DNA of 64,000 nt. It comes from Rapana venosa. Its lineage: Eukaryota > Mollusca > Gastropoda > Neogastropoda > Muricidae. How positions within the stretch are numbered: position 1 is the stretch's first letter; every line of letters starts with the position of its first letter. The position numbers and the translations under genes are program-made. Location of the stretch: contig CM054140.1 in assembly GCA_028751875.1 (NCBI GenBank), forward strand, positions 32,985,908 to 33,049,907, in the 5' to 3' direction. Shown piece by piece: positions 7,945-18,319 of the stretch. The notes under the pieces were generated by a model. It was not told the DNA's origin and did not search any database. It saw only the letters and a list, made by a program, of their open reading frames with translations.

Positions 7945-10815
7945 ATGGTCAGTTATATAAATACATTAACATTTTTTATATCTGATAGCTCAGTTTGCTT
8001 TAAACTTGGTTCAGTCAACTCATCATTTAAATCCATTGATTTAGGTATTCCGCAGGGATCAGTGCTTGCCCCGATTTTGTTTTCTATTCTTGTACATGAT
8101 CTCCCTAGTTGTTTGTCATCTACTACTCAAGTTGTTCAGTATGCTGATGATATCGCTATATGGATAAATACTTCAGTTAGGAAAAACACCAAAAAAGAGG
8201 TATCAATCATGTTGAAAAATTATATCAAGATGAACTAAATAAATTCTGTAGCTTTATGAATGAGAGTAAGTTAGAATTGTCTTCAGGAAAAAACATGTCT
8301 TGTGGTTTCCAATAATGGTGAAAACCCATAAAAATTACCAATCCTGAAATTAGAAGAAACATTGCTTAAGTATAAATCAGATGTCAAATTCCTAGGTGTA
8401 ACTTTAACTAGAAAGCTGAGCTGGAAGATGTAACATCAACCAGTTAATAACTGAGGCTAGAAAAAGACTTAACTTTTAAAAAATAATATGTTCTCAGGCA
8501 TGGAGTCAAGATACTAAAACACTGATACACTCAAAATTTATCTATGGACAAGAAGTTAATTTTTCTGCTGCAGATTATTTACTTAAAAAATTACAAAGTT
8601 TAGACAGTAAAGCCATAAAGGTAGCACTTGGTATTAGCATGGATAGCACTTGGTGTTCCAGCCCATGCTAACACAGCTAATACTTATAAAAAAAACCACA
8701 TTTACTTTTACTTTCTGACCAATGAAAATTAGCGGTATCAAAGTTTGTGATTCAAAGTCTGTCTGTTCCGATTTCAGTAAAAGATGAAATTCTTATGAAT
8801 CAAGATACAGATTATGCAAAATGAGCATGCAATATTTCATTTCTGCTCCCAATTAACAATTATACATATTCATTAATGAAAGAAATTGGCATTGACATAG
8901 CAACAATTCCAATTTTTCCAATGGTTCCTCAAATGCCTCCTTGGGAACATAAAATATCAGCTAACTTTGACATTGACTACATGGATGTAAAAAAGGATGA
9001 AGATTAAAATTTGCTCACCATTGATGTAAAAAGTCAAATTGAAAGTACTTATTCTAATCATTTAAAAGTGTATACTGATGGATCTGTACTGGAATCAGGC
9101 AGAACTGGGGCAGCATTTGTGATTCCTTTTTTAAAAGTACAAAAATCATTTCATTTAGGAGAACATTTTTCTATTTTTATGTCTGAATTATTTGCAATCC
9201 TTATGACCTTGAATTATATGTCTAATATGGCTCTTGATATGAGCCACATTCTTTTTTGCGTTGACTCAAAAGCAGTATTGATGGCACTAAAGAACTGGCA
9301 GGGAACATAAGGAAAGATATTGTATTTGAGATTAAAGTCTTGATTTATTGTATTGCAAGCAGAGGCATCCAAATAACTTTCTGCTGGGTCCCTTCTCACT
9401 GTGGAATTTATTGGAATGAGCTGGTTGATTCTTTAGCAAAACAAGGTGCCTCTGATAGTGGCATTGAAACATTTGATTCCAGTCTCGCACTGTCATCGCA
9501 TGAAGTTAATGCTAAATTGATGAATTGTATGCATTCCAAAATGAAGAAAACACTTTGAAAATGTTTCTTGTTCACGGAAACTAGAAATTTTACTATATAA
9601 ACTGAGGCTAAATGCATGGAATACCAAATACAGTGGACCTCTGATATAAGAACACCGCAGGGGCAAGCATTCTGGTGTCCTTATAAGCGAGGGTCCTTAT
9701 AAGCATAACCTCGGTTATAAGGTCAGTTGTGGAAGTGTGTCTTTTTAAAATAACCGAAGAAAGAAGAAAATAGTGTGGACAAGCTAAAAGAGTTGTATAT
9801 CGGCCTCTAATGGTCTCTGTGTGTGTGGTGTGTGTGAGGTGTGTGTGTGTGTGTGTGTGTGTGGTCCACGGCAACTTCTTGCTTGTTTATGCATCAATGA
9901 AATGGAACTTGTGGTTGGGTTGAAAAGTTGAATTTTCTCGATGCAATCTCGTTTACTTTTTTGGGTGTATTGCAAACAAAAACATGAATTCAATTAAAAT
10001 AACACTAAACGTATGTAAAAGTAGCTGTCTGAATGAATTAGGAGAGAGGGAGAGAGGGAGAGAGAGAGAGGAGAGAGAGAGGCTCACCTTTTCACAGAAA
10101 CACTCCAAAAGCAGTGAAAAACAGTGCATGCCGGGCCCTCTTGCACCCCTTTAGGAAATATCATTCCTGGCTTCAAACCGGGCCCAATGTTTTGGCTTTT
10201 CTCTTACAATATTGAGCAAGCCCGTCCTGGGAACTTTCATCATCAGCGATGAGATTTTGCTTTTGTGGGGGTTTTTCCGCTTCGAACCTCCATGTGTTTA
10301 TCTTCTACTTTTTGTTTGTGAGGGGACAAGCTTTTCTCTTTTTCACGCTCCGCCATCATGCCTTTCGGGGAAGAAAAATTTCTTGGAAGTGACTCATACC
10401 GGTAACAAACAAGCATAACTTTCTACTTTGGTTCATTATTTATCGAGGGGGAGATCGGTCGGGAACAAGCAAATGGGTGTTCTACAAGCGGGGGTTTCTT
10501 TTAAGGGAAAAATTATCTGGCTTCCTTGGAATGTAATCTTACTTCGGTTCTTAAAACGGGGGAAAAGTTGTGTGGGGACCTGCAAGTGCTGTCATATAGG
10601 CGATGGTTCCTATTCGGGGTTCTTTTTGCGAGTTTTAATAAGTGTTCACAAAGAAAACTTTGGCAGGGACTGCTTTTGGGTGTTCCTATAAGCGAGGGTT
10701 TTATTTTGGAGGCCTTATAGTGGGGCCCCCTGAAATTTTAAAAATGTGACTGTTGCTGTTCTCAAAAAATTTCAATCCACAATTTATTGTTTGATTGCCC
10801 ATTTTATTAACCTTT
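7945..10815 (+). mobile_element. Non-LTR retrotransposon 3' half (I/Nimb-like, RNase H-bearing), split by a DNA transposon
   Basis: RT palm at 7945-8238: GIPQGSVLAPILFSILVHDL and VQYADDIAIW (YADD box). RT thumb near 8380-8430 (VKFLGVTLTRKLSWK). RNase H at 9011-9310 (VYTDGSVLESGRTGAAF, SELFAILMTL, CVDSKAVLMAL) continuing at 9340-9558 (CWVPSHCGIYWNELVDSLAK). The frame breaks at LNAWNTKY near 9628, where a pogo-like element begins. The expected C-terminal zinc knuckle resumes after it at about 10740-10815 (ISIHNLLFDCPF). RNase H downstream of RT points to the I/Nimb group. The 5' half is absent and several stops are present. Confidence 0.75.
9630..10735. mobile_element. Pogo/Tigger-like DNA transposon, degenerate, inserted in LINE
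   Basis: The left end reads CAGTGGACCTCTGATATAAG then AACACC, preceded by TA. The right end on the other strand starts CAGGGGGCCCCACTATAAGG, an inverted-repeat relationship. Subterminal motifs such as CCTTATAAGCGAGGG recur at both ends (9679-9712, about 10685-10700) and internally. This pattern is typical of pogo/Tigger members of the Tc1/mariner group. I see no transposase. The right TA is not preserved. Inside are (GT)n at 9820-9863 and (GA)n at 10043-10082. Reading frame evidence on both sides shows it interrupts the LINE. Confidence 0.55.
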
Positions 10816-10817
10816 TT

Positions 10818-11157
10818 TAAAAGGGCGGGGCCCCGTTTGGCCGAAACTTTGCCCCATCCTTTTGCTGAGTGGTGGTTGGGTGCTAAGTCTTTTGTTGAAA
10901 CAATAATCGGTCCGTGTGTTACCAAAATTTTTAGCCACGTAAAAGAACCATGGCAACAGGAGTTGCCCTGGCAAATTTTAGAAAAAGTCACTGTGTAGGG
11001 GAACAAATACAGTTGCGGGACAAAAAACAAAAACAAAAAAAGGGTGGCGTGCTCTTGTGGCCCAGTGCTTGCGGGGAGAGCAGCCGAATTTCATGCAGAG
11101 AAATTCGTGACTTAAAGTGGTATAAATGATAAAAATAAAAATGAATAAAATTAAAGA
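10818..11157 (+). mobile_element. SINE family B, 5'-truncated and diverged
   Basis: Family B body: GTTTGGCCGAAACTTTGCCC, ACGTAAAAGAACCATGGCAAC, GTTGCCCTGGCAAATTTTAG, GGGTGGCGTGCTCTTGTGG and TGCAGAGAAATTCGTGACTT, ending in AAAGTGGTATAAATGATAAA. The head and the usual TCTTTCGGATGAGAC core are badly eroded. Several single-base indels in homopolymers suggest either age or assembly error. Confidence 0.65.
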
Positions 11158-12205
11158 ATAGATATTCATAAAAAAATTTGCCATGTTCAAGAAGTTTTAT
11201 ATTTATATTATATTCTTCCTAGTAAGGCCTTTATTATAGTAGTTGTGGTTGGAATATATATTTATATATTTATATATATATTTAATATGTATGTATATAT
11301 ATATGTATGAGAGTTGGTTTGAATGCAGGGTGTCTATATCCAAGTAGTGATGGAAATTTTAAACAAAACAAACAAATAGTTTTTGTTCTTCATTAGTTTT
11401 CTTTGGCATTTGTCTTAAATTAATCTTATCAAAAAAGTAACTCTTGAGAAAGGTGAAACACATGAGCAGGGTATTTAGTCTGTTCTTTATAGTTTTCACT
11501 TCAGTATTTGTCTTCAGTCAATTTTTGTGAGCACTTGGTATGCACACCAAAGCGTCAGACTCATTTTCAGTAAACTTGCTGGGAATTTTTATTAATGAAA
11601 TTTTTTTATCAGCGCTTTTGCAGGGCAGGTTTTTTGAATCTTCTTGCTTTCAATATTTTGATCAAGTGGTGACTTTTGAAGATATTTGTGAAAATAATGA
11701 AAAGCAATGAAAATAAAATGCAAAGCACCCGATTGTCATGTTTGTTGATACATTGGAAACCATTTGGTGAGTGATTGTGGGATGATGTCATTGCTAACGG
11801 TCATTGATTGAATATATCCATGAATATATCCATGCATTGGTGAAGGGCCTTGTTACTTTCTTGGCAATTTTGATGTTCTGCTTTCAAACCTGTAACTGCT
11901 GTTCCATTTAAGGATATTTCAGAGAAATGACAAGGGAGTTTCTGTAATTTGAATTTGGAGCTTCGCCCGTATGTGAAAGTGGGGTTGTTCTGTTTGTGGG
12001 CAGTTGCAAACCATACAAAGCCATGCAAATGATTGTTAGCAAGGCCTAGTTGATCTTATTGTTAATTATTAGCCTTTCCTGCCTTTTTAAATTAAAATAA
12101 AAAAGTAGGGGACATGGAAAGTTTCTCATTATTGTGGTAAATTTTCAACACAAACCCAAAGTCATGAAAATGATTTTTCACTTAAGTGACCCATATTGCC
12201 TTTTA
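11158..12205. other. No gene identified; (TA)n microsatellite and an unassigned ORF
   Basis: AT-rich DNA with a TATATA run at 11252-11305. A 75-codon frame on the - strand (12028-11801) starts MHGFVWFATAHKQNN and looks protein-like, but I could not assign it and saw no clear splice sites. Otherwise nothing stands out. Confidence 0.35.
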
Positions 12206-12740
12206 AACTCCTTAAGCTGCCACAGCATTAAGATAACTCCACATCACAGCTGTATAGTGTACACTTCACTGCCACAGCATTGAGATAACTCCACATCACA
12301 GCTGTGTACACTTCACTGCCACAGCATTGAGGTAACTCCACATCACAGCTGTGTAACTTTTCATTACAGCTGTGTACACTTTGCTGCTACAGCATTGAGA
12401 TAACTCCACATCACAGCTATGTACACTTCACTGCCACAGCATTGGGATAACTCCACATCACAGCTGGGGAGTGAATTTACTGCCACGCATTGAGGTAATC
12501 CACTTTACAGCTGTTTAAAATTCACTGCCACAGCATTAAGCTAACTCCACATCACAGCTGTGTACACTTCACCCCCACTTTTTTGGGGATAACTCTACTT
12601 CACGCTGTGTACACTTCAACTGTCCACCCATTAGATAACTCCACATCACAGCTGTGTAGTGTACACTTCACTGTCACAGCATTGAGGTAACTCCACATCA
12701 CAGCTGTGTACACTTCACTGTCACAGCAATGAGATAATTT
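12205..12740 (+). repeat. Minisatellite, ~47-bp unit, about 10 copies
   Basis: Unit built from ACTGCCACAGCATTGAGATA then ACTCCACATCACAGCTGTGT then ACACTTC. Copies between 12205 and 12420 and after 12640 are regular. Those at 12460-12630 carry many small indels. It ends just before the LINE fragment at 12787. Confidence 0.85.
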
Positions 12741-12786
12741 ATCACTGAATTTTCTTAAGCTCATAATCAGTTCAATCACTAAATCA

Positions 12787-13970
12787 GTGGTAGCCAGCTC
12801 GACAGCTTATAAGGTCTTTTTCCAAGAGATTTGTCAGTCTTACCTGTCCTATATTAGCGTTTTCATGGACAGCCGGCTCCAAGTCAGAGCAAGGGCTGGC
12901 CTGCACCGCCTACTGTCCCACCATCAAGGGATCTGTGCTTTCCAAGCACTTTCCTTTGGATGGCTCAGTGTACACTGTTGAACTTAGTGCTCTTGTTTTG
13001 TTCCTCAAACTGAATCAGTGTTTTGGAGGGAAAGGCTTCTTGGTGTGTGCAGATTTGCTCTCAGCTCTGGAGGCTATCGCCTGTAGGAACATAAATTATC
13101 CTCAGCTTCAGGAGTTTTACAAATTGTATACTTCCTTGAGACGGGATGGATGTGATATTGTTTTGGTATGGATCCTGGGGCACATGGGCATTTGGGACAA
13201 CGAAACGATCGACCAACTTGCCAGGGGTGCCATGGAGATGGAAATTTCTAGGTGTACCGGTGTGCCATTCATAGATGTAAAACCTAAAAGCGAACAGTAC
13301 ACCCAGACCCTCTGGCTATAGGAATGGAACGCTCAGATGGACAATCAACTTTTCCAGATTTGCCCAAAACTGAAAGGAGTTCTCCCTCTGTGTGTCAAAA
13401 ACTGAAGGGAAGCAACGGTGCTCACCAGGCTTCACTCGGGTCATTCTCATATCACTCACGTTCATTTGCTTTTAAAAAGGAAGGGAACCCCATGGTGTGT
13501 GACTTGTGATGTGCGGGTAACCATCAAGCATCTGCTTCTGGAGTGTCGAGATGTTGAGGATATTATGCACAAGCATTTTACTGCAGACTCCCGAAAGATC
13601 CTTTTTCAGGTTGTCCTCTGGACACCATATTTAGCTTCCTGAGAGAATCAGGCTTTTCCCATTTGATATAAGTGAAAGTGTTACCCACTTAGAACATGGT
13701 TGTTTTTTAAGGAATCTGGTTTTGGTTTTATTTCATTTTATGTGTGGTTGATGTTTTCCCACAACGCGGTGCCCATCCAGGGTTGACCCTTTCCGTTGGC
13801 CAGAGCATTGATACAAGGAACGACAGTAGAGTTAGTTTTATACCCTGTATTAATCTGTATATAGCTGCAGTTTTAATCTGAGATTAAAAATTCGATGAGG
13901 TGACAGCCCTGGTATGGCCTCTGTGGTTGGCGGGGCTATAAACACCAGGTTTGGATTGGATTGGTCAGTG
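12787..13970 (+). mobile_element. Non-LTR retrotransposon 3' end (RNase H, zinc knuckle, 3' UTR)
   Basis: A 5'-truncated LINE. RNase H motifs are spread over two frames: FMDS/TDS near 12865, VYTVELSALVLFLKL (catalytic Glu), LVCADLLSALEA (Asp), VWILGHMGIWDNETIDQLAR (His and Asp). A C-terminal zinc-knuckle region follows at 13418-13642 (MLTRLHSGHSHITHVHLLLK ... WCVTCDVRVTIKHLLLECRD). The likely 3' UTR runs to about 13970 with GGCGGGGCTATAAACACCAG then TTGGATTGGATTGG, a short repeat tail. It belongs to the I/Jockey-type LINEs and differs from the copy at 7945. Confidence 0.75.
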
Positions 13971-14210
13971 GTAGCCTTAGATAGGTGAAGGGCTCTAGAA
14001 TCTGTTGATGGCAGGAAATCTCCCTGTGTTAGGGGGTGGTCCCTTTTTAAGCAATGTTGTTGATGACCTGTTGTGAATTTGAGTTGACGCTCATGCAACA
14101 AACTGGCGACGCCAAACACCAGCAGCGCGACCAGTAGAGCACCAAAATTGTTAACTGTCGCTCAAGGCCAGAAAGAACTAGAGAGTCAGCTTGAAGAAGA
14201 CTCTGAATAT
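13970..14210. other. Unassigned spacer
   Basis: No feature is seen between the LINE tail and the SINE. Confidence 0.3.
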
Positions 14211-14618
14211 TTTATTTATTTATTTATACCACTTTTAAGTCACGGCAGATTTCTCTGCGTGAAATTCGGGCTGCTCTCCCCAGGGAAAGCGTGTCGCCAC
14301 ATGAGCAGTGCCACCCTTTCTTTTTTCTTTTTCCTGTCTGCAACTAAAGCATGTCGCCACATGAGCAGTGCCACCCTTTCTTTTTTCTTTTTCCTGTCTG
14401 CAACTAAACTGTATTTGTTTCCCTATCAGAGTGGCTTTTTTCTACAAAATTTTGCCAGGGACAACTTTCTAGTTGCCGTGGGTCTTTTACGTGTGCTAAA
14501 TAATTATATGTAACACATGGGACCTCGGTTTATCGTCTCATCCCAAAAAGACTAGCAACCAGACCACCACTCATGGTCTAATGGATGGGGGAAAAGTTTC
14601 GGGGCCAAACAGGATGAA
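14211..14618 (-). mobile_element. SINE family B with exact 60-bp internal tandem duplication
   Basis: Left end is the tail (TTTATTTATTTATACCACTT); then comes family B sequence in reverse, including TTTTGCCAGGGACAACTTTC and ACCTCGGTTTATCGTCTCATC. A 60-bp block beginning AAGC(G/A)TGTCGCCACATGAGC and ending CTGTCTGCAACT occurs twice, about 14287-14346 and 14347-14406, with one base difference. The tRNA head is mostly missing: the right end breaks off at ACAGGATGAAGAC. Confidence 0.8.
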
Positions 14619-15087
14619 GACTTATGAAGACTTATTGTAAGATAATTATGTAAAAAATATAAAGTGTGTGATGAGGAGCTTTGCTTGATAGATGATGACC
14701 AAACAGTGAGCGACCCAGTCCCTGTACAAATCAGACTATGCGACACACTTGATCCAGTTGAAAATAACAATAGTAGGGTGAGAGAGGGGGGGTGAGAGTG
14801 ACCCCACACAGAGCAGGAAAAACTGGGAGTAGGAGGGAGTTGGGGTGGCGGGGGTTGAGGTCCAAGTGTAGCGAGTCAGAGAGGGGAGGAGAGGAAGAGG
14901 ATGCAGTCACTCTCTCCCTTACTGATTATATTATACCTGTTATTCTTTACAGGGGCTGCATTTCTGATGAAGTTTGCACAGTTAATTTAGAGCAGGTAGC
15001 TTCATCAGTATTGGCGTACAAAAAGTCATTTCTACCTTTATCTTATCTAACATTAATCTGAAGGGTTAGCTAGTCAGTAGGGAAGTT

Positions 15088-15362
15088 GGGGACGGGATAA
15101 CTCAGTGGTCGGAGCACTCGCTTTCCCCCAGCCAATGTTAAGCATCGTCCAGCGTGGTTACCAGTTGGATGGGTGACCGCTTGCGTGCCTTGGCTTCAGT
15201 ACAGTTCCCCCAGCTGTAAATGGGTACCTGCCCTCTTTAGGGTCAGGGAAGGTAAAGCAGCAAGGGAGAGGAGATGGGCGCTGCCCTCAATATGCTGGCC
15301 CTAGAAAAGTGAGGTCTCTGACGCCTCGCTCCCCTACGACCTTATAGGTTATGGGACTCCTT
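15088..15362 (+). mobile_element. Composite SINE: tRNA-like A box fused to 5S rRNA-like promoter
   Basis: The start reads GACGGGATAACTCAGTGGTC then GGAGCACTCGC, a tRNA-like A-box region. From about 15135 the sequence becomes 5S rRNA-like: GTTAAGCATCGTCCAGCGTG, GGTTACCAGTTGGATGGGTG then ACCGC, covering the 5S internal control region (Box A, intermediate element, Box C of TFIIIA-dependent genes). The unique body (GTAAATGGGTACCTGCCCTC ...) ends near CCTTATAGGTTATGGGACTC. No second copy is in the window. 5S-derived (SINE3-type) and 5S/tRNA composite SINEs are known in animals; this arrangement in a mollusc-like genome is notable. Confidence 0.65.
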
Positions 15363-15682
15363 TACCTTGCCTTTAGTCAGTAGGCATCCATGGTGAGTGT
15401 GCAGTTTGTTGAAACCAAACTGTTCAAGTCGTACAGATGTATGTATGGGGCAAACAAGCAAATTGGTACATTTAGCTGGTATGAAATAAACATGGTTGGT
15501 TAGACAGTTGGAATGGGGGATAAGCCATACAGGGTGCCATGTCAAGAAGTGTCACTCTGGTGAAATGTGAAAACTGTGTCATGATACACTGAGGCTGTTA
15601 TGTCAAAAGGTGTCAGAAACTGGTTGACATCATGGTGCGGTCATGTGTTATGTCCTGTGGTGTTATAATTATGTCATGTTGT
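15363..15682. other. Intronic spacer
   Basis: Nothing coding is seen. Repeated TGTCA-type words (GTGTCAG, ATGTCAAG) suggest a decayed simple repeat. Confidence 0.3.
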
Positions 15683-15783
15683 GGTGATGTGTCAAATAGC
15701 CCTGTGTGGCGACTGAAGGAAGCGTACAGCAGAGGTGTGGGTGGACTGGTCAGACAGCCTGAACAGCCATGTCCTGATGTGTG
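15683..15783 (+). repeat. ~100-bp duplication, copy 1
   Basis: Matches 16080-16180: both contain GGAAGCGTACAGCAGA, GTGTGGGTGGACTGGTCAGA and CAGCCTG. The copies are separated by a family A SINE. The second copy lies directly upstream of the candidate exon at 16193. Confidence 0.8.
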
Positions 15784-15800
15784 GTGTGAAATTCTCTTTT

Positions 15801-16068
15801 TTCTTTTATGTTGAGGATAATGGAATAAGCACTCATGTGCTTCTTTTACATCCAGTCTTTATGTGTATGCAGTTTTTGTAAATGTTGTCATCTGTTCCCA
15901 CCAGCGCACAATGGCCTACTCTTCCGAAAAGCGGAATGGGTTTTAACGTGTGTGCAAGATGTTCTGTGTGCGTTCACACACAGGACCTCGGTTTATAGTC
16001 TCATCTAAAGGACTTTTTTGGGGGGTGGAGTCAGAACTGATGTTAACTCCAGAGGAAAAATCCTCTTG
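15801..16068 (-). mobile_element. SINE family A lacking its tRNA head
   Basis: Reverse-oriented tail (TTGAGGATAATGGAATAAGC, ACTCATGTGC) followed by family A body: GCACACAATGG-type segment, CTTCCGAAAAGCGGAATGGG, GTGCAAGATGTTCTGTGTGC, CTCGGTTTATAGTCTCATC, ATGTTAACTCCAGAGG. It stops at AAAAATCCTCTTGATG; the tRNA-like head seen in the 19851 copy is absent. Confidence 0.75.
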
Positions 16069-16079
16069 ATGATGTATGG

Positions 16080-16180
16080 TGATGTGTCGAACAGGCCTAT
16101 GTGGTGACTGGAGGAAGCGTACAGCAGAAGTGTGGGTGGACTGGTCAGACAGCCTGTATAGCCAGCCACGTCCTGACATG
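16080..16180 (+). repeat. ~100-bp duplication, copy 2
   Basis: Second copy of 15683-15783, with about ten substitutions by eye. Its right end is 12 bp from the candidate exon. Confidence 0.8.
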
Positions 16181-16192
16181 CCGTTCCTGCAG

Positions 16193-16251
16193 GACTTCAG
16201 TCCCTGTGGCAGAACTACCCCCCTCCCTCAGTGACAACACTCCCTCTGTCA
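16193..16251 (+). CDS. Candidate host-gene penultimate exon (59 bp)
   Basis: Acceptor CCGTTCCTGCAG ends at 16192 and donor GTAAGTGTG starts at 16252. With the single base left over from the exon ending at 500, the 59 bases make exactly 20 codons (R LQSLWQNYPPPSVTTLPLS) with no stop and end in phase 0, as needed by the exon at 20803. The adjoining (GA)n tract (16269-16302) is intronic. The exon is short, so on its own it would be weak; the case rests on both splice sites and phase on each side. Confidence 0.4.
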
Positions 16252-16265
16252 GTAAGTGTGTGTGT

Positions 16266-16303
<38 letters not shown>

Positions 16304-16384
16304 CGTTGCGGTGATCTTGCTGTGTTGTGCCCGTGTTGTGGGGAAAACGACAATGTGTCATAGACTTTTAGCAGTGCAGTGTTG

Positions 16385-17575
16385 TAGGCCTATGGTAGGG
16401 GAGTTAGCTTCATTAGTGAGGGGGATGCAACCTCGTCATTGAGGGAGTTTAGTGAAGGGGAGGTAACCTCATCATTGAGGGAGTTGTAGTGAAGGGGATG
16501 CAACCTCATTTATTTTATTTATTTATTTTATATCGAGGATAATGGAATAAGCACTCATGTGCTTTTTTTTTACATCCAGTCCCCATGTGTAAGCGGTTTT
16601 GTCAATTTTGTCATCTGTTCCCACCGGAACACAATGGCCTACATTTTCTGCATGCATTCGCACACGGGGGCCTCGGTTTATAGTCTCATCCGAAGGATGA
16701 TGAGGGAGTTGTAGTGAAGGGGATGTAACCTCATTATTGAGGGAGTTTAGTGAATGGGGAGGTGACCTCATCATTGAGGGAGTTTAGTGAAGGGGAGGTG
16801 ACCTCACCATTGAGGGAGTTGCAGTGAAGTGGAGGTAACCTCATCTTTGAGGGAGTTGTAGTGAAGGGGAGTTAACCTCATTATTGAGCGAGTTGTAGTG
16901 GAGGGAGTGCAACCTCATCATTGAGGGAGTTGCAGTGAAAGGGAGGCCACCTCATCATTGAGGGAGTTGCAGTGAAGGGGAGGTGACCTCATCATTGAGG
17001 GAGTTGCAGTGAAGGGGAGGTGACCTCATTATTGAGCGAGTTGTAGTGGAGGGGGTGCAACCTCATCATTGAGGGAGGGAGTTGTAGTGAAGGGGAGGTA
17101 ACATCATTGAGGGAGGGAGATGTAGTGAAGGGGGTGTCACCTCATCAGTGATGGAGATGTAGTGAGGGGGAGGTGACCTCATCATTGAGGGAGTTATAGT
17201 GAAGGGGAGGTAACATCATTGAGGGAGGGAGATGTAGTGAAGGGGAGGTGACCTCATCAGTGAGAGATGTAATGAAGGGGAGGTAACCTCATCAGTGAGG
17301 GAGTTGTAGTGAAGGGGGTGTCACCTCATCACTGAGGGAGTTGTAATGAAGGGGAGGTAACCTCATCATTGAGGGAGTTGTAATGAAGGGGAGGTAACCT
17401 CATCAGTGAGGGAGTTGTAATGAAGGGGAGGTAACCTCATCAGTGAGGGAGTTGTAGTGAAGGGGGTGTCACCTCATCACTGAGGGAGTTGTAGTGAAGG
17501 GGTGTCACTTTATCCTGAGGAGTTGTAGTGAAGGTGGTGTCCCTTTATCAGTTGAGGGGTAGGCAACAGGCTGTC
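16385..17575 (+). repeat. Minisatellite, ~37-bp unit, about 25 copies, interrupted by a SINE
   Basis: Unit TGAGGGAGTTGTAGTGAAGG then GGAGGTAACCTCATCAT. Variants (GTGTCACCTCATCA, GTGACCTCATCATT, AACATCATTGAGGGAGGG) recur in blocks, suggesting higher-order amplification. A family A SINE (16508-16697) sits inside the array. The last copies after 17500 are eroded. It lies in the last intron of the candidate host gene. Confidence 0.9.
16508..16697 (-). mobile_element. SINE family A fragment inserted in the minisatellite
   Basis: TTTATTTATTTTATATCGAG then GATAATGGAATAAGC, CCAGTCCCCATGTGTAAGCG, GTCATCTGTTCCCACCGG, then an internal deletion (the AAAAGCGGAATGGG...GCGCAAGATG part is missing) to TTCGCACACGGGGGCCTCGG and CTCATCCGAAGGATG. 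Minisatellite units lie on both sides, so it inserted into an existing array. Confidence 0.8.
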
Positions 17576-18310
17576 ACATCTGCTGACCTGAATCAGATGT
17601 GAGGGAAACCCGCGCCTTTTGGGGTTTGATTTGTTTTCTGCCTTTTGGCAGATTTCTGCCATTTTGACGGCTCCAGGTTCATTTTTTTTCGATCAGTTAA
17701 ATCCTTTGGGTGTTCTTGGGGGGGGGGTCCCGGCATATCTGGGGATCAACGAAATTTTCTATGGTAGGAGGTGCTTACCTCAAGTCACGATCACTGTTTA
17801 TTATATAATTTTAGTTTTGAGACCAGTCAGCCACACAGGGCAATTTGTAATGACACCAATTTGGGCATGGTTGATATATTTATTTTCACAGTGAAATAAT
17901 TTATGAGCAAGTGGTCAAGTTTTAATTGCCACACAATTGTGCCCAAAATTTGGGGGACAGAATGGCCTAAAGATTTTCATCCTCTGTCCACAATAAATTG
18001 GGGTCAGTTTAGAAAGGTTTAAGGCCACATTCTGAACCTTTAAAATTTTAAAGAATCTATGTGGCAAACTCGGGAATGCTTTCTATAACTCGACCTGCCT
18101 ACCCCCAAATGAAAAATTTGTTTTGAACAGGCCAAACTAGTATTTTGATTGCAAAATGTATTCGCAATCTTTATTGCTTTCGATGTATTCTTAAAACTGT
18201 TTATTGGGTGGATCCAAATATGGCTTTGGTTCCTTTGCAGGGCCCTTTTGCTTTTATGTTATATGAAGAAGAGGTGTTTTCAGAAAACTTGGCATCTTCA
18301 AATTTTTTTT
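17576..18310. other. Unassigned sequence with homopolymer indel pattern
   Basis: No gene or repeat is identified. Runs such as GGGGGGGG (17721-17729) and TTTTTTTT, and decay of the preceding minisatellite, may reflect assembly or consensus error. Confidence 0.3.
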
Positions 18311-18319
18311 GATTTGGTA

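Noticed and set aside
11801..12028. Protein-like 75-codon frame on the - strand (MHGFVWFATAHK...)
   Set aside because: No homologous family recalled, no clear splice or repeat context; left as unassigned.
15135..15195. 5S rRNA gene
   Set aside because: Only the internal control region matches; the 5' third and 3' end of 5S rRNA are absent.
16240..17575. CRISPR-like array
   Set aside because: The 37-bp units are contiguous with no unique spacers; it is a minisatellite in a eukaryotic genome.
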